From Mycobacterium gordonae (GTDB lineage Bacteria > Actinomycetota > Actinomycetes > Mycobacteriales > Mycobacteriaceae), in the NCBI RefSeq assembly GCF_017086405.1, contig NZ_CP070973.1:4124739-4188738 (forward strand): a DNA stretch of 64,000 bases, in the 5' to 3' direction. Of this stretch, positions 55,060 through 62,921 are shown in pieces (the first letter of the stretch is position 1; every line of letters begins with the position of its first letter). Both the position numbers and the translations under genes were made by a program. The notes under the pieces are model-generated. The model did not search any database. It had not been told where the DNA came from and was given only the letters and a program-made list of their open reading frames with translations.

Positions 55060-55878
55060 ATGTGCGCTGAGACGACGGGCGATCAGGACGGCGACGCCGA
55101 GGCCGCCACGATCCCCAACGATCGCCTCACCCAACGGCTGCACGCCAAGGGACTCTCCCCACAGAGGTTCGCCACTGCGGTGGGCGTGGATATCAAGACG
55201 GTGCGCCGCTGGCTGGCCAACATCGACTACAACGTCCGCGAGGACAACGCCCGCCGCGCCGCTAAGCTGCTTGGCTGCACACCGCACAACCTGTGGCCCA
55301 ACCAGTATCCTGCCCCTACCGCGAGCGCGCTGGCGACGACGTCGCTGGGTGGTCCGTTCACCGCGACGCTGTATGCCAGCCGCACCCAGCTGCCGATCAC
55401 GACGTGGCAGCAGCATTTCGGCGACGCCACCACCGGCATCGACATCCTCGTCCTGGCGGCCACGTTCCTGTTTGACACCCTCGACGGCTTCCTCGACATT
55501 CTGCTCGACGCCGCCGCCCGCGGTGTGGCGGTGCGGTTTCTCGTCGGGGATCCTGACACTGCCACCACGATCCTGCGCGGCAAGGAGGAAGGCATCGGCG
55601 AGGCCGTCATCGCCCGCTGCCGCACGTCCGTGGAGTTGCTCGCCCCGCATGCCGATACCCCGGGGCTGGATATCCGCACCCACGACACCACGCTCTACAC
55701 GTCGATCTTCCGGGTCGACGACGCCATGATCGTCAACTTCCACATCTACGGCTCACCCGGGCGCAACAACCCCGTGCTTGTGCTGTCGCGCCACCACGAA
55801 CCACGGCTCTGGGCCACCCTCGAAGACGCTTTCACCCAGGTCTGGGATCGCGCCAGACCGCTCAGCGCGAAAGGCTGA
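55060..55878 (+). CDS. HTH regulator with PLD-like C-terminal domain (XRE-DUF5919)
   Basis: 272 residues from the ATG at 55060. The N-terminal helix-turn-helix lies at about 22-65 (LTQRLHAKGLSPQRFATAVGV, recognition helix near DIKTVRRWLAN). The C-terminal domain (about 110-265) contains FDTLDGFLDILLDAAARGVAVRFLVGDPD and ends with a strand-helix pattern matching the DUF5919/phospholipase-D-like class, but without an HKD motif. Similar proteins occur as activator genes (pra-like position) in AICEs. GGAAAG directly touches the ATG, so ribosome spacing is poor; a leaderless or later start is possible. The Nudix gene follows after 5 bp. Confidence 0.82.
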   Translation: MCAETTGDQDGDAEAATIPNDRLTQRLHAKGLSPQRFATAVGVDIKTVRRWLANIDYNVREDNARRAAKLLGCTPHNLWPNQYPAPTASALATTSLGGPFTATLYASRTQLPITTWQQHFGDATTGIDILVLAATFLFDTLDGFLDILLDAAARGVAVRFLVGDPDTATTILRGKEEGIGEAVIARCRTSVELLAPHADTPGLDIRTHDTTLYTSIFRVDDAMIVNFHIYGSPGRNNPVLVLSRHHEPRLWATLEDAFTQVWDRARPLSAKG

Positions 55879-55883
55879 ACCCT

Positions 55884-56351
55884 ATGCGAACCGACTACTA
55901 CAACGACCCCAACGCCCCGCTGCCCAACAGCGTCGTTCCGTCAGCCTCGGCCATCGTCACCGACGAACAGGGTCGTATCCTGCTGATCAAACGCCGCGAC
56001 AACACCCTGTGGGCGCTACCCGGCGGCGGACACGACATCGGCGAAACGATTGCCGACACCGCCGTCCGGGAAGTCAAAGAGGAAACCGGGCTCGACATTG
56101 AAGTCACCGGCCTTGTCGGTGTCTACACCAACCCGCAGCATGTCGTCGCGTTCACCGATGGCGAAGTCCGCCAACAGTTCTCTCTGTCCTTCACCACCAA
56201 GGTTCTCGGCGGTACCCTGGCCATCGATCACGAAAGCACCGACATCGCCTGGACCGATCCCGACGACATCCCCAATCTGGACATGCACCCGTCGATGCGA
56301 CTGCGCATCGAGCACTACCTGCAACACCGCGACAGCCCCTACCTCGGCTAA
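55884..56351 (+). CDS. Nudix hydrolase
   Basis: A 155-residue Nudix pyrophosphohydrolase. The Nudix box is complete (GGHDIGETIADTAVREVKEE plus TGLDI), with the metal-binding Glu residues in REVKEE. The N terminus (PNAPLPNSVVPSASAIVTDE) and the C-terminal WTDPDDIPNLDMHPS follow actinobacterial Nudix proteins. The substrate could be a nucleotide sugar, (d)NTP or alarmone; it cannot be fixed from sequence. It lies 5 bp after the HTH-DUF5919 gene. Nudix genes recur as cargo in AICEs with HD-domain genes, which suggests nucleotide control of the element or host fitness. Confidence 0.92.
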   Translation: MRTDYYNDPNAPLPNSVVPSASAIVTDEQGRILLIKRRDNTLWALPGGGHDIGETIADTAVREVKEETGLDIEVTGLVGVYTNPQHVVAFTDGEVRQQFSLSFTTKVLGGTLAIDHESTDIAWTDPDDIPNLDMHPSMRLRIEHYLQHRDSPYLG

Positions 56352-56361
56352 CCGGCTGGGT

Positions 56362-56907
56362 TTACAGCCAATCGCGTACCCGTCGGACCGCCGCCAACAG
56401 TTCGTCGCGCCCCGCGTCGACCGCGCGGTGCACCGGGTCCTCGGGTCCATAGCGGCCCAACACCTCGATCAATCGATCTCGCGGTGATACCGGCGCCCCG
56501 TCCGGCCCGGTCGTCAGATCGCAAAAGGTCAACACATCCAGAACATCGCTGGGCGGATCGCTGAACGCCGCTAAACCTGACAAGCCGCGCTCGGCAGCTT
56601 CCGCGTGCGCCCCAGTATGGAACGCCACCAGGGAGGCGACCAGCTCCCGAAAACCCGCCGCCCGGGCAAACTCTGCGCCATCGAGCGGATGAAACCCGGT
56701 CCGGCGCAACGACGGTGCGTAGCCGATATCGTGCAGCCACGCCGCTGCCACCAAAGAGTCCGCTGTCTGGGCATCGAACCGCCGACTCAGCCGCTCGGCA
56801 GTCGTCGCGACACCCCGCACATGCGCCAACCGCCGCAGCTGCCCCACCAGTCGCGTCTCGGCCTCTCGCCGTGCACGCTGCGCCAGCATCCCGCTCACAA
56901 CCGCCAT
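56362..56907 (-). CDS. HD-domain phosphohydrolase
   Basis: A 181-residue HD-superfamily protein. The metal-binding His-Asp is in AAWLHDIGYAP (about 58-68). The upstream His in RRLAHVRGVA (about 28) and the downstream Asp in FCDLTTGPDG (about 130) complete the H...HD...D set. This predicts a phosphohydrolase acting on nucleotides or alarmones. The ATG at 56907 lacks a clear ribosome site; a Met six codons on (56889) is possible. It is convergent with the Nudix gene (10-bp gap). HD and Nudix genes together are typical AICE cargo. Confidence 0.85.
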   Translation of the reverse strand: MAVVSGMLAQRARREAETRLVGQLRRLAHVRGVATTAERLSRRFDAQTADSLVAAAWLHDIGYAPSLRRTGFHPLDGAEFARAAGFRELVASLVAFHTGAHAEAAERGLSGLAAFSDPPSDVLDVLTFCDLTTGPDGAPVSPRDRLIEVLGRYGPEDPVHRAVDAGRDELLAAVRRVRDWL

Positions 56908-57238
56908 CCTACGAGTCCCATCGCCATGGCGCAGACCCGCAACTGATGCTCAGCGGAGCCCGGGCCGCCATAGCCCGCGAGGAACCGGCGGCTACCTGCG
57001 GGCTTCGCTACACTCCCTCTGCTCCCGTCCGCTGGCGCTCCCGTCCGCGCCGCTCGCTACGCTTCGCCCTCCGTCCGCCGCCACACAAGCTTGCACACGA
57101 CGACGAGCGCTGTACATCTCAACGGCCACGGCATCCTGGCACCACGACAAGCCAGGACTGTCCTCGCTCCTCGCCGCATCGAGACGCCGCGGGCAGCAGG
57201 CGCGACCAACGCCCGCCTGACCGCCGCTGGCCTGCGAT
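56908..57238. other. Non-coding GC-rich spacer with REP-like repeats
   Basis: A 331-bp stretch with no supported gene. GCTCCCGTCCGC occurs twice close together (about 57019-57049) within a highly symmetrical GC-rich segment. The rest shows only short out-of-frame openings. The right end of the integrated element should lie here or in the adjacent IS110 remnant. No copy of the tRNA-Leu 3' end was seen. Confidence 0.5.
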
Positions 57239-57718
57239 GTGAGAACTTTCTTTACTGCTATCAAGTCGATGGCGGCACGTTGCCACCAGCTCGACACCGC
57301 AGCCGCCCGACTCGAACGCCACGTCGACACCATCACCGCCACCGCCGCACCCGAGCTACAGCGTCGGGCCCGACACCGCTGCCACGCTGCTGACCGCCCT
57401 CGGCGACAACCCCGCTCGGATCGGCAGCGACGCCGCTTTCGCCAAACTCTGCGGGGTCAGCCCACTGGAAGCCTCCAGCGGCAAAACGATCCGCCACCGG
57501 CTCAATTGGGGAGGCAATCGCGACGCCAACCGTGCCCTGCACGTCATCCTGGTGGTGCGCATGCGCCGTCACCAGCCCACCCGCGACTACTTCGTTCACC
57601 GCCTGGCCGAAGGCAAAACCAAGAACGAGATCATGCGCTGCATCAAGCGTACATCGCCCGCGAGATCTACCACGCCCTCCGCCAACCCAGCAGAAGAACC
57701 AACGAACTCATTGCCTGA
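57239..57718 (+). pseudogene. Decayed IS110-family transposase (C-terminal half)
   Basis: Three reading-frame pieces together resemble the C-terminal half of an IS110-family (transposase_20) protein. The first is FTAIKSMAARCHQLDTAAARLERHVDTI (57247 onward, given here in part). After a small loss, a second frame gives SVGPDTAATLLTALGDN, FAKLCGVSPLEASSGK and WGGNRDANRALHVIL. A one-base loss near 57650 moves the end to a third frame, YIAREIYHALRQPS...NELIA, stopping at 57716-57718. The DEDD N-terminal catalytic half is absent. The first stretch is shown only to identify the family; no functional transposase can be made. Confidence 0.8.
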
Positions 57719-57735
57719 AGAACTCATTGCCTGAA
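57704..57735. repeat. Tandem duplication of 16 bp at the IS110 remnant end
   Basis: GAACTCATTGCCTGAA occurs at 57704-57719 and again at 57720-57735. The first copy contains the stop codon of the transposase remnant. It may be a slippage product. Confidence 0.85.
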
Positions 57736-57870
57736 GATAGGAGCATCTGGTATCAACTCCCGAAGGGCACCCGATCCGCAATGTCCACCCATTTCGTGGC
57801 GATATGGCACCTCTGTAGATGCCATCAATCCTCCCAGGTGAGTAATGTGCAGGTGGCTAATCGTTCAGGG

Positions 57871-59016
57871 TCATAGGGAACGCGAGATGATTTCCTTCAT
57901 CACCTCATTTGTGCCGGCGTAGATTTTCTGCACGCGCTGGTCCACCCACAATCTCGAGATGGGGTACTCGGTCATGTACCCATATCCGCCGTGGAGCTGC
58001 AAACAGTCATCGAGCACCTTCATCGCTCGCTCAGTGGTCCACCATTTCGCCATGGCGACGGTCTGGACGTCGAGTTGGCCCGCGAGGTGTAGGTCGATGC
58101 AGTAGTCCAAAAATACTCGTGCGATGCGCGTTTCGGTTGCAGCTTCGGCCAAGATGAATTTCGTGTTCTGGAAGCCGAAGACGGGCCGTCCGAACGCTTC
58201 CCGCTCACGGGTGTATTTGAGTGTCTGCTCCACGGCAAGTTCCATCGCCGCGACCGCCCCAACCGCGACGATGAGCCGCTCTTGAGGTAGCTGCGTCATC
58301 AGCTGAATGAAACCCTGACCCTCGGTCTCGCCCAGGAGGTGCGAGCGGGGCACTCTTACGTCGTCGAAGAACAACTCGGAGGTGTCTTGTCCGCGTTGGC
58401 CGATTTTGTCGAGGACCTTGCCGCGCCGGAATCCGGGTCGATCGGCTTCGGCGACGATCAGCGAGATGCCGGCGGCGCCCTGACTTGGATCTGTCTTGGC
58501 GACGACGATGATCAGGTCGGCTTGCTGACCGTTGGTGATGAAGGTCTTTGCGCCGGTGATCACGTACTCGTCACCGTCAAGAATTGCTTTGGTCTTGACA
58601 CTCTGCAGATCAGAACCGGTCCCTGGCTCCGTCATGGCGATAGCACCGATCATTTCGCCTGAGGCCATCTTGGGCAGCCACTGCCTCCGTAGTTCTTCGG
58701 CCGCATACTGGAGGATGTAGTGCGCGACGATTCCGCTGTGCAGCCCTGCGCCCCATGAGCTGTCCCCGACTCGGGCTTGCTCTTCGAGTACGACGGCTTC
58801 GTGCGCGAATGTGCCGCCTCCCCCGCCGTATTCTTCGGGTATGGACATGCAGAGCAGGCCTAGTTCGCCGGCTTTGTGCCACAATTCTCGGTCAACTTGG
58901 TGCTGGTCTGCGAAACGTTGCGCATGTGGGGCCAATTCGGTCGAGAAGAACTTCGCGGCAAGGTCACGAAGCTCGAGCAATTCGGCGCTCATCCAGGGAG
59001 AAATTGATGCTGTCAC
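57871..59016 (-). CDS. Acyl-CoA dehydrogenase
   Basis: A 381-residue FAD enzyme that introduces the alpha-beta double bond in an acyl-CoA. It has family signatures AMTEPGTGSDLQSVKT (FAD/substrate loop), FITNGQQADLIIV and GQRGQDTSELFFDDVRVP, and the C-terminal catalytic-Glu region IYAGTNEVMKEIISRSL. QLHGGYGYMTEYPI is the usual Gly-Gly segment. The GTG at 59016 follows GAGAGGGA. It lies 42 bp downstream of the acyl-CoA ligase gene and is the last gene of the leftward operon. The substrate is probably an unusual or branched acyl-CoA made by the upstream enzymes. Confidence 0.94.
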   Translation of the reverse strand: MTASISPWMSAELLELRDLAAKFFSTELAPHAQRFADQHQVDRELWHKAGELGLLCMSIPEEYGGGGGTFAHEAVVLEEQARVGDSSWGAGLHSGIVAHYILQYAAEELRRQWLPKMASGEMIGAIAMTEPGTGSDLQSVKTKAILDGDEYVITGAKTFITNGQQADLIIVVAKTDPSQGAAGISLIVAEADRPGFRRGKVLDKIGQRGQDTSELFFDDVRVPRSHLLGETEGQGFIQLMTQLPQERLIVAVGAVAAMELAVEQTLKYTREREAFGRPVFGFQNTKFILAEAATETRIARVFLDYCIDLHLAGQLDVQTVAMAKWWTTERAMKVLDDCLQLHGGYGYMTEYPISRLWVDQRVQKIYAGTNEVMKEIISRSL

Positions 59017-59058
59017 AGGATTCCCTCTCGGCTGTTCAATATCAATGGGTTTGATTTC

Positions 59059-60684
59059 TTAGGACGTTTCGATCTGATACTCGCCGGCGGAGTGACGCGC
59101 GCGTATGGCCTTCTTGTCGTATTTCCCGACGCTTGTTCGGGGAATCTCAGACACGAAGCTCCACCGCTCCGGGATCCACCACTTGGCGACCTTGTCCAAC
59201 AGAAACGCGCGCAGTCGGTCGATGTCGACCTCGGCTCCACGGTGAACCACGACCAGGGCGAGCGGTCTTTCCTGCCATTTGTCGTCGGGAACTGCCACCA
59301 CCGCAGCCTCGTAGATCGCCGGGTGACCAATCAGCGTGTTTTCCAGCTCGACTGAGGAGATCCATTCTCCACCTGACTTGATGACGTCCTTCGCACGATC
59401 GGTCAGCGTGAGATACCCGTCCGGGTCGATCCGGCCGACGTCGCCGGTGCGCAGCCACCCTCCGTCGAACTTGTCCGGATCATCGTCGCCGAAGTAGGCG
59501 CCGGTGATCCACGGGCCTCGCGCCTGTATTTCACCCGCTGATCGACCGTCCCACGGCACTGTCTTCTTGTGGTCGTCACGCAACCGGATCTCGACACCGC
59601 ACATCGGCCGACCCTGGCTTTCGCGCATCTCCCACGCACGGGTCTCGCCTACTCCGTGCGCTGCGCGTGCGACGGTAGCCAGCGGCGAGGTTTCGGTCAT
59701 GCCCCATGCCTGCACGATAGGCACGTTGTACTTGTCTTCGAATGCCCGCATCAGCGAGACGGGGACTGCCGATCCCCCGCAGGCAACCAGCCGAAGTGAG
59801 GAGATGTCCCGGGCGGGATTCGATTCCAGGTATCGATCGACATCGTTCCAGATCGTCGGCACTGCACCGGCGATAGTCGGCTGAGTCTCTTCGATGATCG
59901 ACACCAGCGGCGCGGCTTGCAGATGGCGATCGGGTAATACCAAGTCCGCACCAGACATCAACGCCGCGTAGATCAGTCCCCACGCATTGGCGTGAAACAT
60001 CGGGACAATGGCCAGGATACGGTCGGCCTCGCTCACTGCCAGGGCGTTCGACGTGCAGGCGGTCAGTGCATGTAGGTAGGTCGAACGGTGGCTGTAGACA
60101 ACACCTTTGGGATTTCCAGTAGTCCCGCTGGTGTAGCACATGGCCGCGGCGGAACGCTCATCGATCTCGGGCCAATCGAAAGTCTCCGGTTGCTGCGCCA
60201 GGATCTCCTCGTAACGCAACACCGTCTTCCCGCATCGCTGCAGCGGAGCGAGGTCGCCGCCCCCGGTGGCGATGACCGTATGCACCGACTCCATCGCTGG
60301 TAGCGCACTAGCCAACAATGGCGCAACCGACGCATCCACCAGGATGATCTGATCGCTGGCATGGTTGGCGATGTACGCGAGTTGCTCTGGAGCCAAACGA
60401 ATGTTGAGGGTGTGCAGCACCGCGCCCATGGAGGGAACCGCGCAGTAGGCCTCGAGATGTTCTTGGTTACTCCACTGAAAAGTGGCCACCCGTTGATCTG
60501 CCGTTATTCCGAGCCCGCGCAACGCATTGGCAAGTCGGCCCGCTCGCCCCAGGACGCTACGGTAGGACATACTTCGGTATCCAATTCCGTCGGGGGTGAT
60601 CACCTCGCTGTTTCCGTGAATGGAGGCGGCATGGCGGACAATTGCCGAGATTGTGAGCTGGACGTCTTGCATCGTGCTGTGCAT
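59059..60684 (-). CDS. Acyl-CoA ligase (FadD-type)
   Basis: A 541-residue ANL adenylating enzyme. It has P-loop YTSGTTGNPKGVVYSH, the A5 motif GMTETSPL, the hinge GGWLRTGDVGRIDPDGYL, and the C-terminal Lys in RTSVGKYDKKAI. The MAVP-FHANAWG region (IVPMFHANAWGLIYAAL) is characteristic of medium/long-chain acyl-CoA synthetases of the AlkK/FadD type. The ATG at 60684 follows GAAGGG; an ATG four codons on is possible. It lies 14 bp after the transglutaminase-like gene stop. It probably activates the acid formed by the P450 and monooxygenase steps for beta-oxidation. Confidence 0.92.
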   Translation of the reverse strand: MHSTMQDVQLTISAIVRHAASIHGNSEVITPDGIGYRSMSYRSVLGRAGRLANALRGLGITADQRVATFQWSNQEHLEAYCAVPSMGAVLHTLNIRLAPEQLAYIANHASDQIILVDASVAPLLASALPAMESVHTVIATGGGDLAPLQRCGKTVLRYEEILAQQPETFDWPEIDERSAAAMCYTSGTTGNPKGVVYSHRSTYLHALTACTSNALAVSEADRILAIVPMFHANAWGLIYAALMSGADLVLPDRHLQAAPLVSIIEETQPTIAGAVPTIWNDVDRYLESNPARDISSLRLVACGGSAVPVSLMRAFEDKYNVPIVQAWGMTETSPLATVARAAHGVGETRAWEMRESQGRPMCGVEIRLRDDHKKTVPWDGRSAGEIQARGPWITGAYFGDDDPDKFDGGWLRTGDVGRIDPDGYLTLTDRAKDVIKSGGEWISSVELENTLIGHPAIYEAAVVAVPDDKWQERPLALVVVHRGAEVDIDRLRAFLLDKVAKWWIPERWSFVSEIPRTSVGKYDKKAIRARHSAGEYQIETS

Positions 60685-60698
60685 TACGCATCGGCCCT

Positions 60699-61352
60699 TC
60701 AGGCGAACAGGTCTGGATGGCGACTCGCATCGCCTATGAGCGTCCCGTAGTGGGTTCTGAGCGCTTGCAGGATCTCTGCCAGCGGTAGATCGTCGAAGGC
60801 GCCTCGATCCCTCAGATATTCCATGTGTTGTGTGCCGTCACCGGCGAACCCGTGCAGCAGGGCGTCTGTGCGCCCGTCGAAATCAATTGGCGGGACGCCG
60901 AACCGTGCGCATAGCTCGCGATTGAACGCCGGAGTTGCCTTGACCCAGACACCGCAGAGATGCATGAGGCTGTATCCGTGGTAGACGAAGACGTCGGTAC
61001 CGCCCATCCGCTCACGCAATGTCTCGGTCTGAAGGTGGTTTCGGACATCGGCGAACCCCAGCCGCGCTGGGATGCCTGCTGCTCGGCAGGCCGCCGTCAA
61101 GAGCACCGCCTTCGGGACGCAGTAAGCGCGGTCTGCAGTTGCGATGGTGCTGGCGCGATACGCATGCGGGTCATCGGTCACGGTGTAGGGGTCATACCAA
61201 ATCGAGTCGCGGACCGCAGTGAAGATGGCTATGGCCTTCGTGGTGTCGTCGACCGCGCCGCGGGTCGCCGATGCAACGAAGTCGCGTACCGATTCATGTT
61301 GCCAATCGAGGAACTCCGTGGGCTCCAGGTAAGGCGAGTTCTCACCGCTCAT
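60699..61352 (-). CDS. Transglutaminase-like protein
   Basis: 217 residues from the ATG that overlaps the P450 stop (ATGA). Papain-like transglutaminase fold: the nucleophile Cys78 is in DRAYCVPKAVLLTAACRAAG, with the usual GIPARLGFADVRNH after it, and a His near 125-131 (HGYSLMHLCGVW). The third-residue segment reads WVKATPAFN, where many family members have WxxxDP, so the catalytic Asp is replaced by Thr and only a nearby Asn remains. It may be a peptidase, acyltransferase or amide-forming enzyme, or catalytically weak. Its place inside a P450/acyl-CoA operon is unusual. Confidence 0.78.
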   Translation of the reverse strand: MSGENSPYLEPTEFLDWQHESVRDFVASATRGAVDDTTKAIAIFTAVRDSIWYDPYTVTDDPHAYRASTIATADRAYCVPKAVLLTAACRAAGIPARLGFADVRNHLQTETLRERMGGTDVFVYHGYSLMHLCGVWVKATPAFNRELCARFGVPPIDFDGRTDALLHGFAGDGTQHMEYLRDRGAFDDLPLAEILQALRTHYGTLIGDASRHPDLFA

Positions 61353-62806
61353 CGGTGCCGCAACGTCACAGGCAGTCCGTCCACGGGAATGGGCAGCGAG
61401 GTGTTGTCCCAACGCACGTGATAGTCGTTTGGGACCGTCCAAGTGTAGGTACGCAACATCTGGTGCAGGATTGCCTTCACCTCGAGTGTGCCGAACTGCA
61501 TCCCAATGCATTTGTGCGCCCCCCCGCCGAACGGCACCCAGGCGAATCGGTGCTGTTGGTCCTCGCGCCGGGGCTCATCGAAGCGCGACGGATCGAAACG
61601 GTCCGGGTCGCTCCATATTCTGCGGTCGAAGTGATTTACGGCGGGTGTGATTGCGCACAAGGTTTCACGGGGGATGTGATAGCCGTCGATGGCGACATCG
61701 CGGACGGTCTTGCGCATCACCAGCGGAACGGGCGCCAGCAGACGCAGAGCTTCTTTGAGGATCAGATCGAGGACCGTCATCCGCTCCAGTTCGTCGATAT
61801 CTGGCGAATCGTGACCGAAGGACCGCGCCTCCGCCGCTGCCTTCTCCTGCCACTCAGGATGTTTAGCGAGGAAGTAGGTGACAGCAGTGGTGGTGATCGT
61901 GGAGGTGTCATGGGCGGCCATCATGAGAAAGATCATGTGGTTGATCACATCCTCGTCGGAGAACCGTTCACCGTCTTCTGTGGTCGCCTGGCAGAGGGCG
62001 GCGAATAGATCGTCGGTCTCGCCTGCACGCGCGGCCGGCAGGTGTCGGGAGAAGTAGTCCTCCAACACGCGCCGCCCATGCACGCCGGCGCGGAACCTGG
62101 TGCCCGGGAGTGGAACTCGCACAAAGGAACTCGCCGCGCGAACAGTGGACACGAACGCCTCGTTGACAGCAGCGCTCTCGTCCTTGCCGCGGCCACCCAT
62201 GAAGACATCCGTGGCAATATCGAGGGTGAGATTCTTCAACAACGGGTAGATCCGGACCGACGGACCGGTCGGCCACGCGGGCACGGCTGCGCGAACGCAC
62301 GGGGCCACCTGCCCGACATATCCGGTCAGGCGAGGACGCGTGAACGCCTCCTGCATGATGCGCCGGTGCATCAAATGTTCGTCGAAGCTCATGAGCATCA
62401 ACCCGCGATGGAAGAAAGCATCGATCAGGAAGGACCAGCCATCTTGAGAAAAGGCCTTGGCTTCGCTTGTGAACGCCTCACGCGTTGCGTCTGGACCGGC
62501 GATGACCACCATTTTGGTACCGAATGCGCCCATCCACGACACCGAGCCCAAACGTTCGTAACGCTCCCGACTGAATTCTGAACCAAATCGGATGTAGTCG
62601 ACAGTGTGCCCCAGCAACGGGAGTCCAGCGTCCCCTAGGACGGCTCTCAGCCCAGATCCGGCGGGGGCCGGCGCAAGTTCCCGGACTCTCCAGTCCCGAC
62701 TCCACTGTCGCCATTTGTCATCGACGACGCGGGGGGCGGGCGCCAACAGGACAGACGTCAACCGCTCCTTGGGGTGACGCGTGATTGCGAGAAGCTGATT
62801 AGCCAC
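61349..62806 (-). CDS. Cytochrome P450
   Basis: A 485-residue P450. It has the I-helix AAHDTSTITT (A-x-x-T-S), ExxR in KEALRLLAPV, and the heme loop WVPFGGGAHKCIGMQFG (FxxGxxxCxG), all intact. The N-terminal about 60 residues precede the usual PLLGHTVDYIRFG start and are polar, so there is no membrane anchor. The type resembles mycobacterial CYP136/CYP51-like sterol or lipid hydroxylases by general appearance. The GTG at 62806 follows AGGAGG. It is the first gene after the 115-bp AT-rich spacer and is coupled to the transglutaminase-like gene. No ferredoxin gene is visible nearby. Confidence 0.93.
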   Translation of the reverse strand: MANQLLAITRHPKERLTSVLLAPAPRVVDDKWRQWSRDWRVRELAPAPAGSGLRAVLGDAGLPLLGHTVDYIRFGSEFSRERYERLGSVSWMGAFGTKMVVIAGPDATREAFTSEAKAFSQDGWSFLIDAFFHRGLMLMSFDEHLMHRRIMQEAFTRPRLTGYVGQVAPCVRAAVPAWPTGPSVRIYPLLKNLTLDIATDVFMGGRGKDESAAVNEAFVSTVRAASSFVRVPLPGTRFRAGVHGRRVLEDYFSRHLPAARAGETDDLFAALCQATTEDGERFSDEDVINHMIFLMMAAHDTSTITTTAVTYFLAKHPEWQEKAAAEARSFGHDSPDIDELERMTVLDLILKEALRLLAPVPLVMRKTVRDVAIDGYHIPRETLCAITPAVNHFDRRIWSDPDRFDPSRFDEPRREDQQHRFAWVPFGGGAHKCIGMQFGTLEVKAILHQMLRTYTWTVPNDYHVRWDNTSLPIPVDGLPVTLRHR

Positions 62807-62846
62807 GATGCCTCCTGGGCGCTCTGCTGCACGGGTATCTGGTAAT

Positions 62847-62873
62847 AGTTTACATAGATGTGCTGAATGTCAA
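62847..62873 (-). promoter_or_regulatory. Candidate promoter of the P450 operon
   Basis: On the minus strand, TTGACA (62868-62873) is followed after 15 bp by TAAACT (62847-62852), in an AT-rich spacer 41-67 bp before the P450 GTG. The spacer is unusually AT-rich for this genome. The match to the sigma-A consensus is fair but the spacing is short. Confidence 0.35.
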
Positions 62874-62921
62874 TATTCGAACAGTTAACAGTGAAATGTT
62901 AGACACCGCCTGCGACCCGGA

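Larger units (their letters stand above)
49618..56907. mobile_element. AICE-type integrative and conjugative element at tRNA-Leu
   Basis: The gene content and order follow actinomycete integrative and conjugative elements of the pSAM2/SLP1 type: site-specific recombinase, xis-sized ORF, RepSA-like replication initiator, FtsK/TraSA double-strand DNA translocase and a small regulatory protein on one strand. Divergent to these is a cargo/regulation block of HTH-DUF5919, Nudix and HD-domain genes. No relaxase or type IV secretion genes are present, as expected for this class. It begins in the 3' end of tRNA-Leu. The right end is not defined: no copy of the tRNA 3' end was found to the right by eye, so the boundary given is the end of the last recognisable element gene. 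Confidence 0.88.

Noticed and set aside
56340..57900. attR copy of the tRNA-Leu 3' end
   Set aside because: No matching TTCAAGTCCCC or CTCGGAC block found. Serine att cores may be very short, so absence by eye is not proof.
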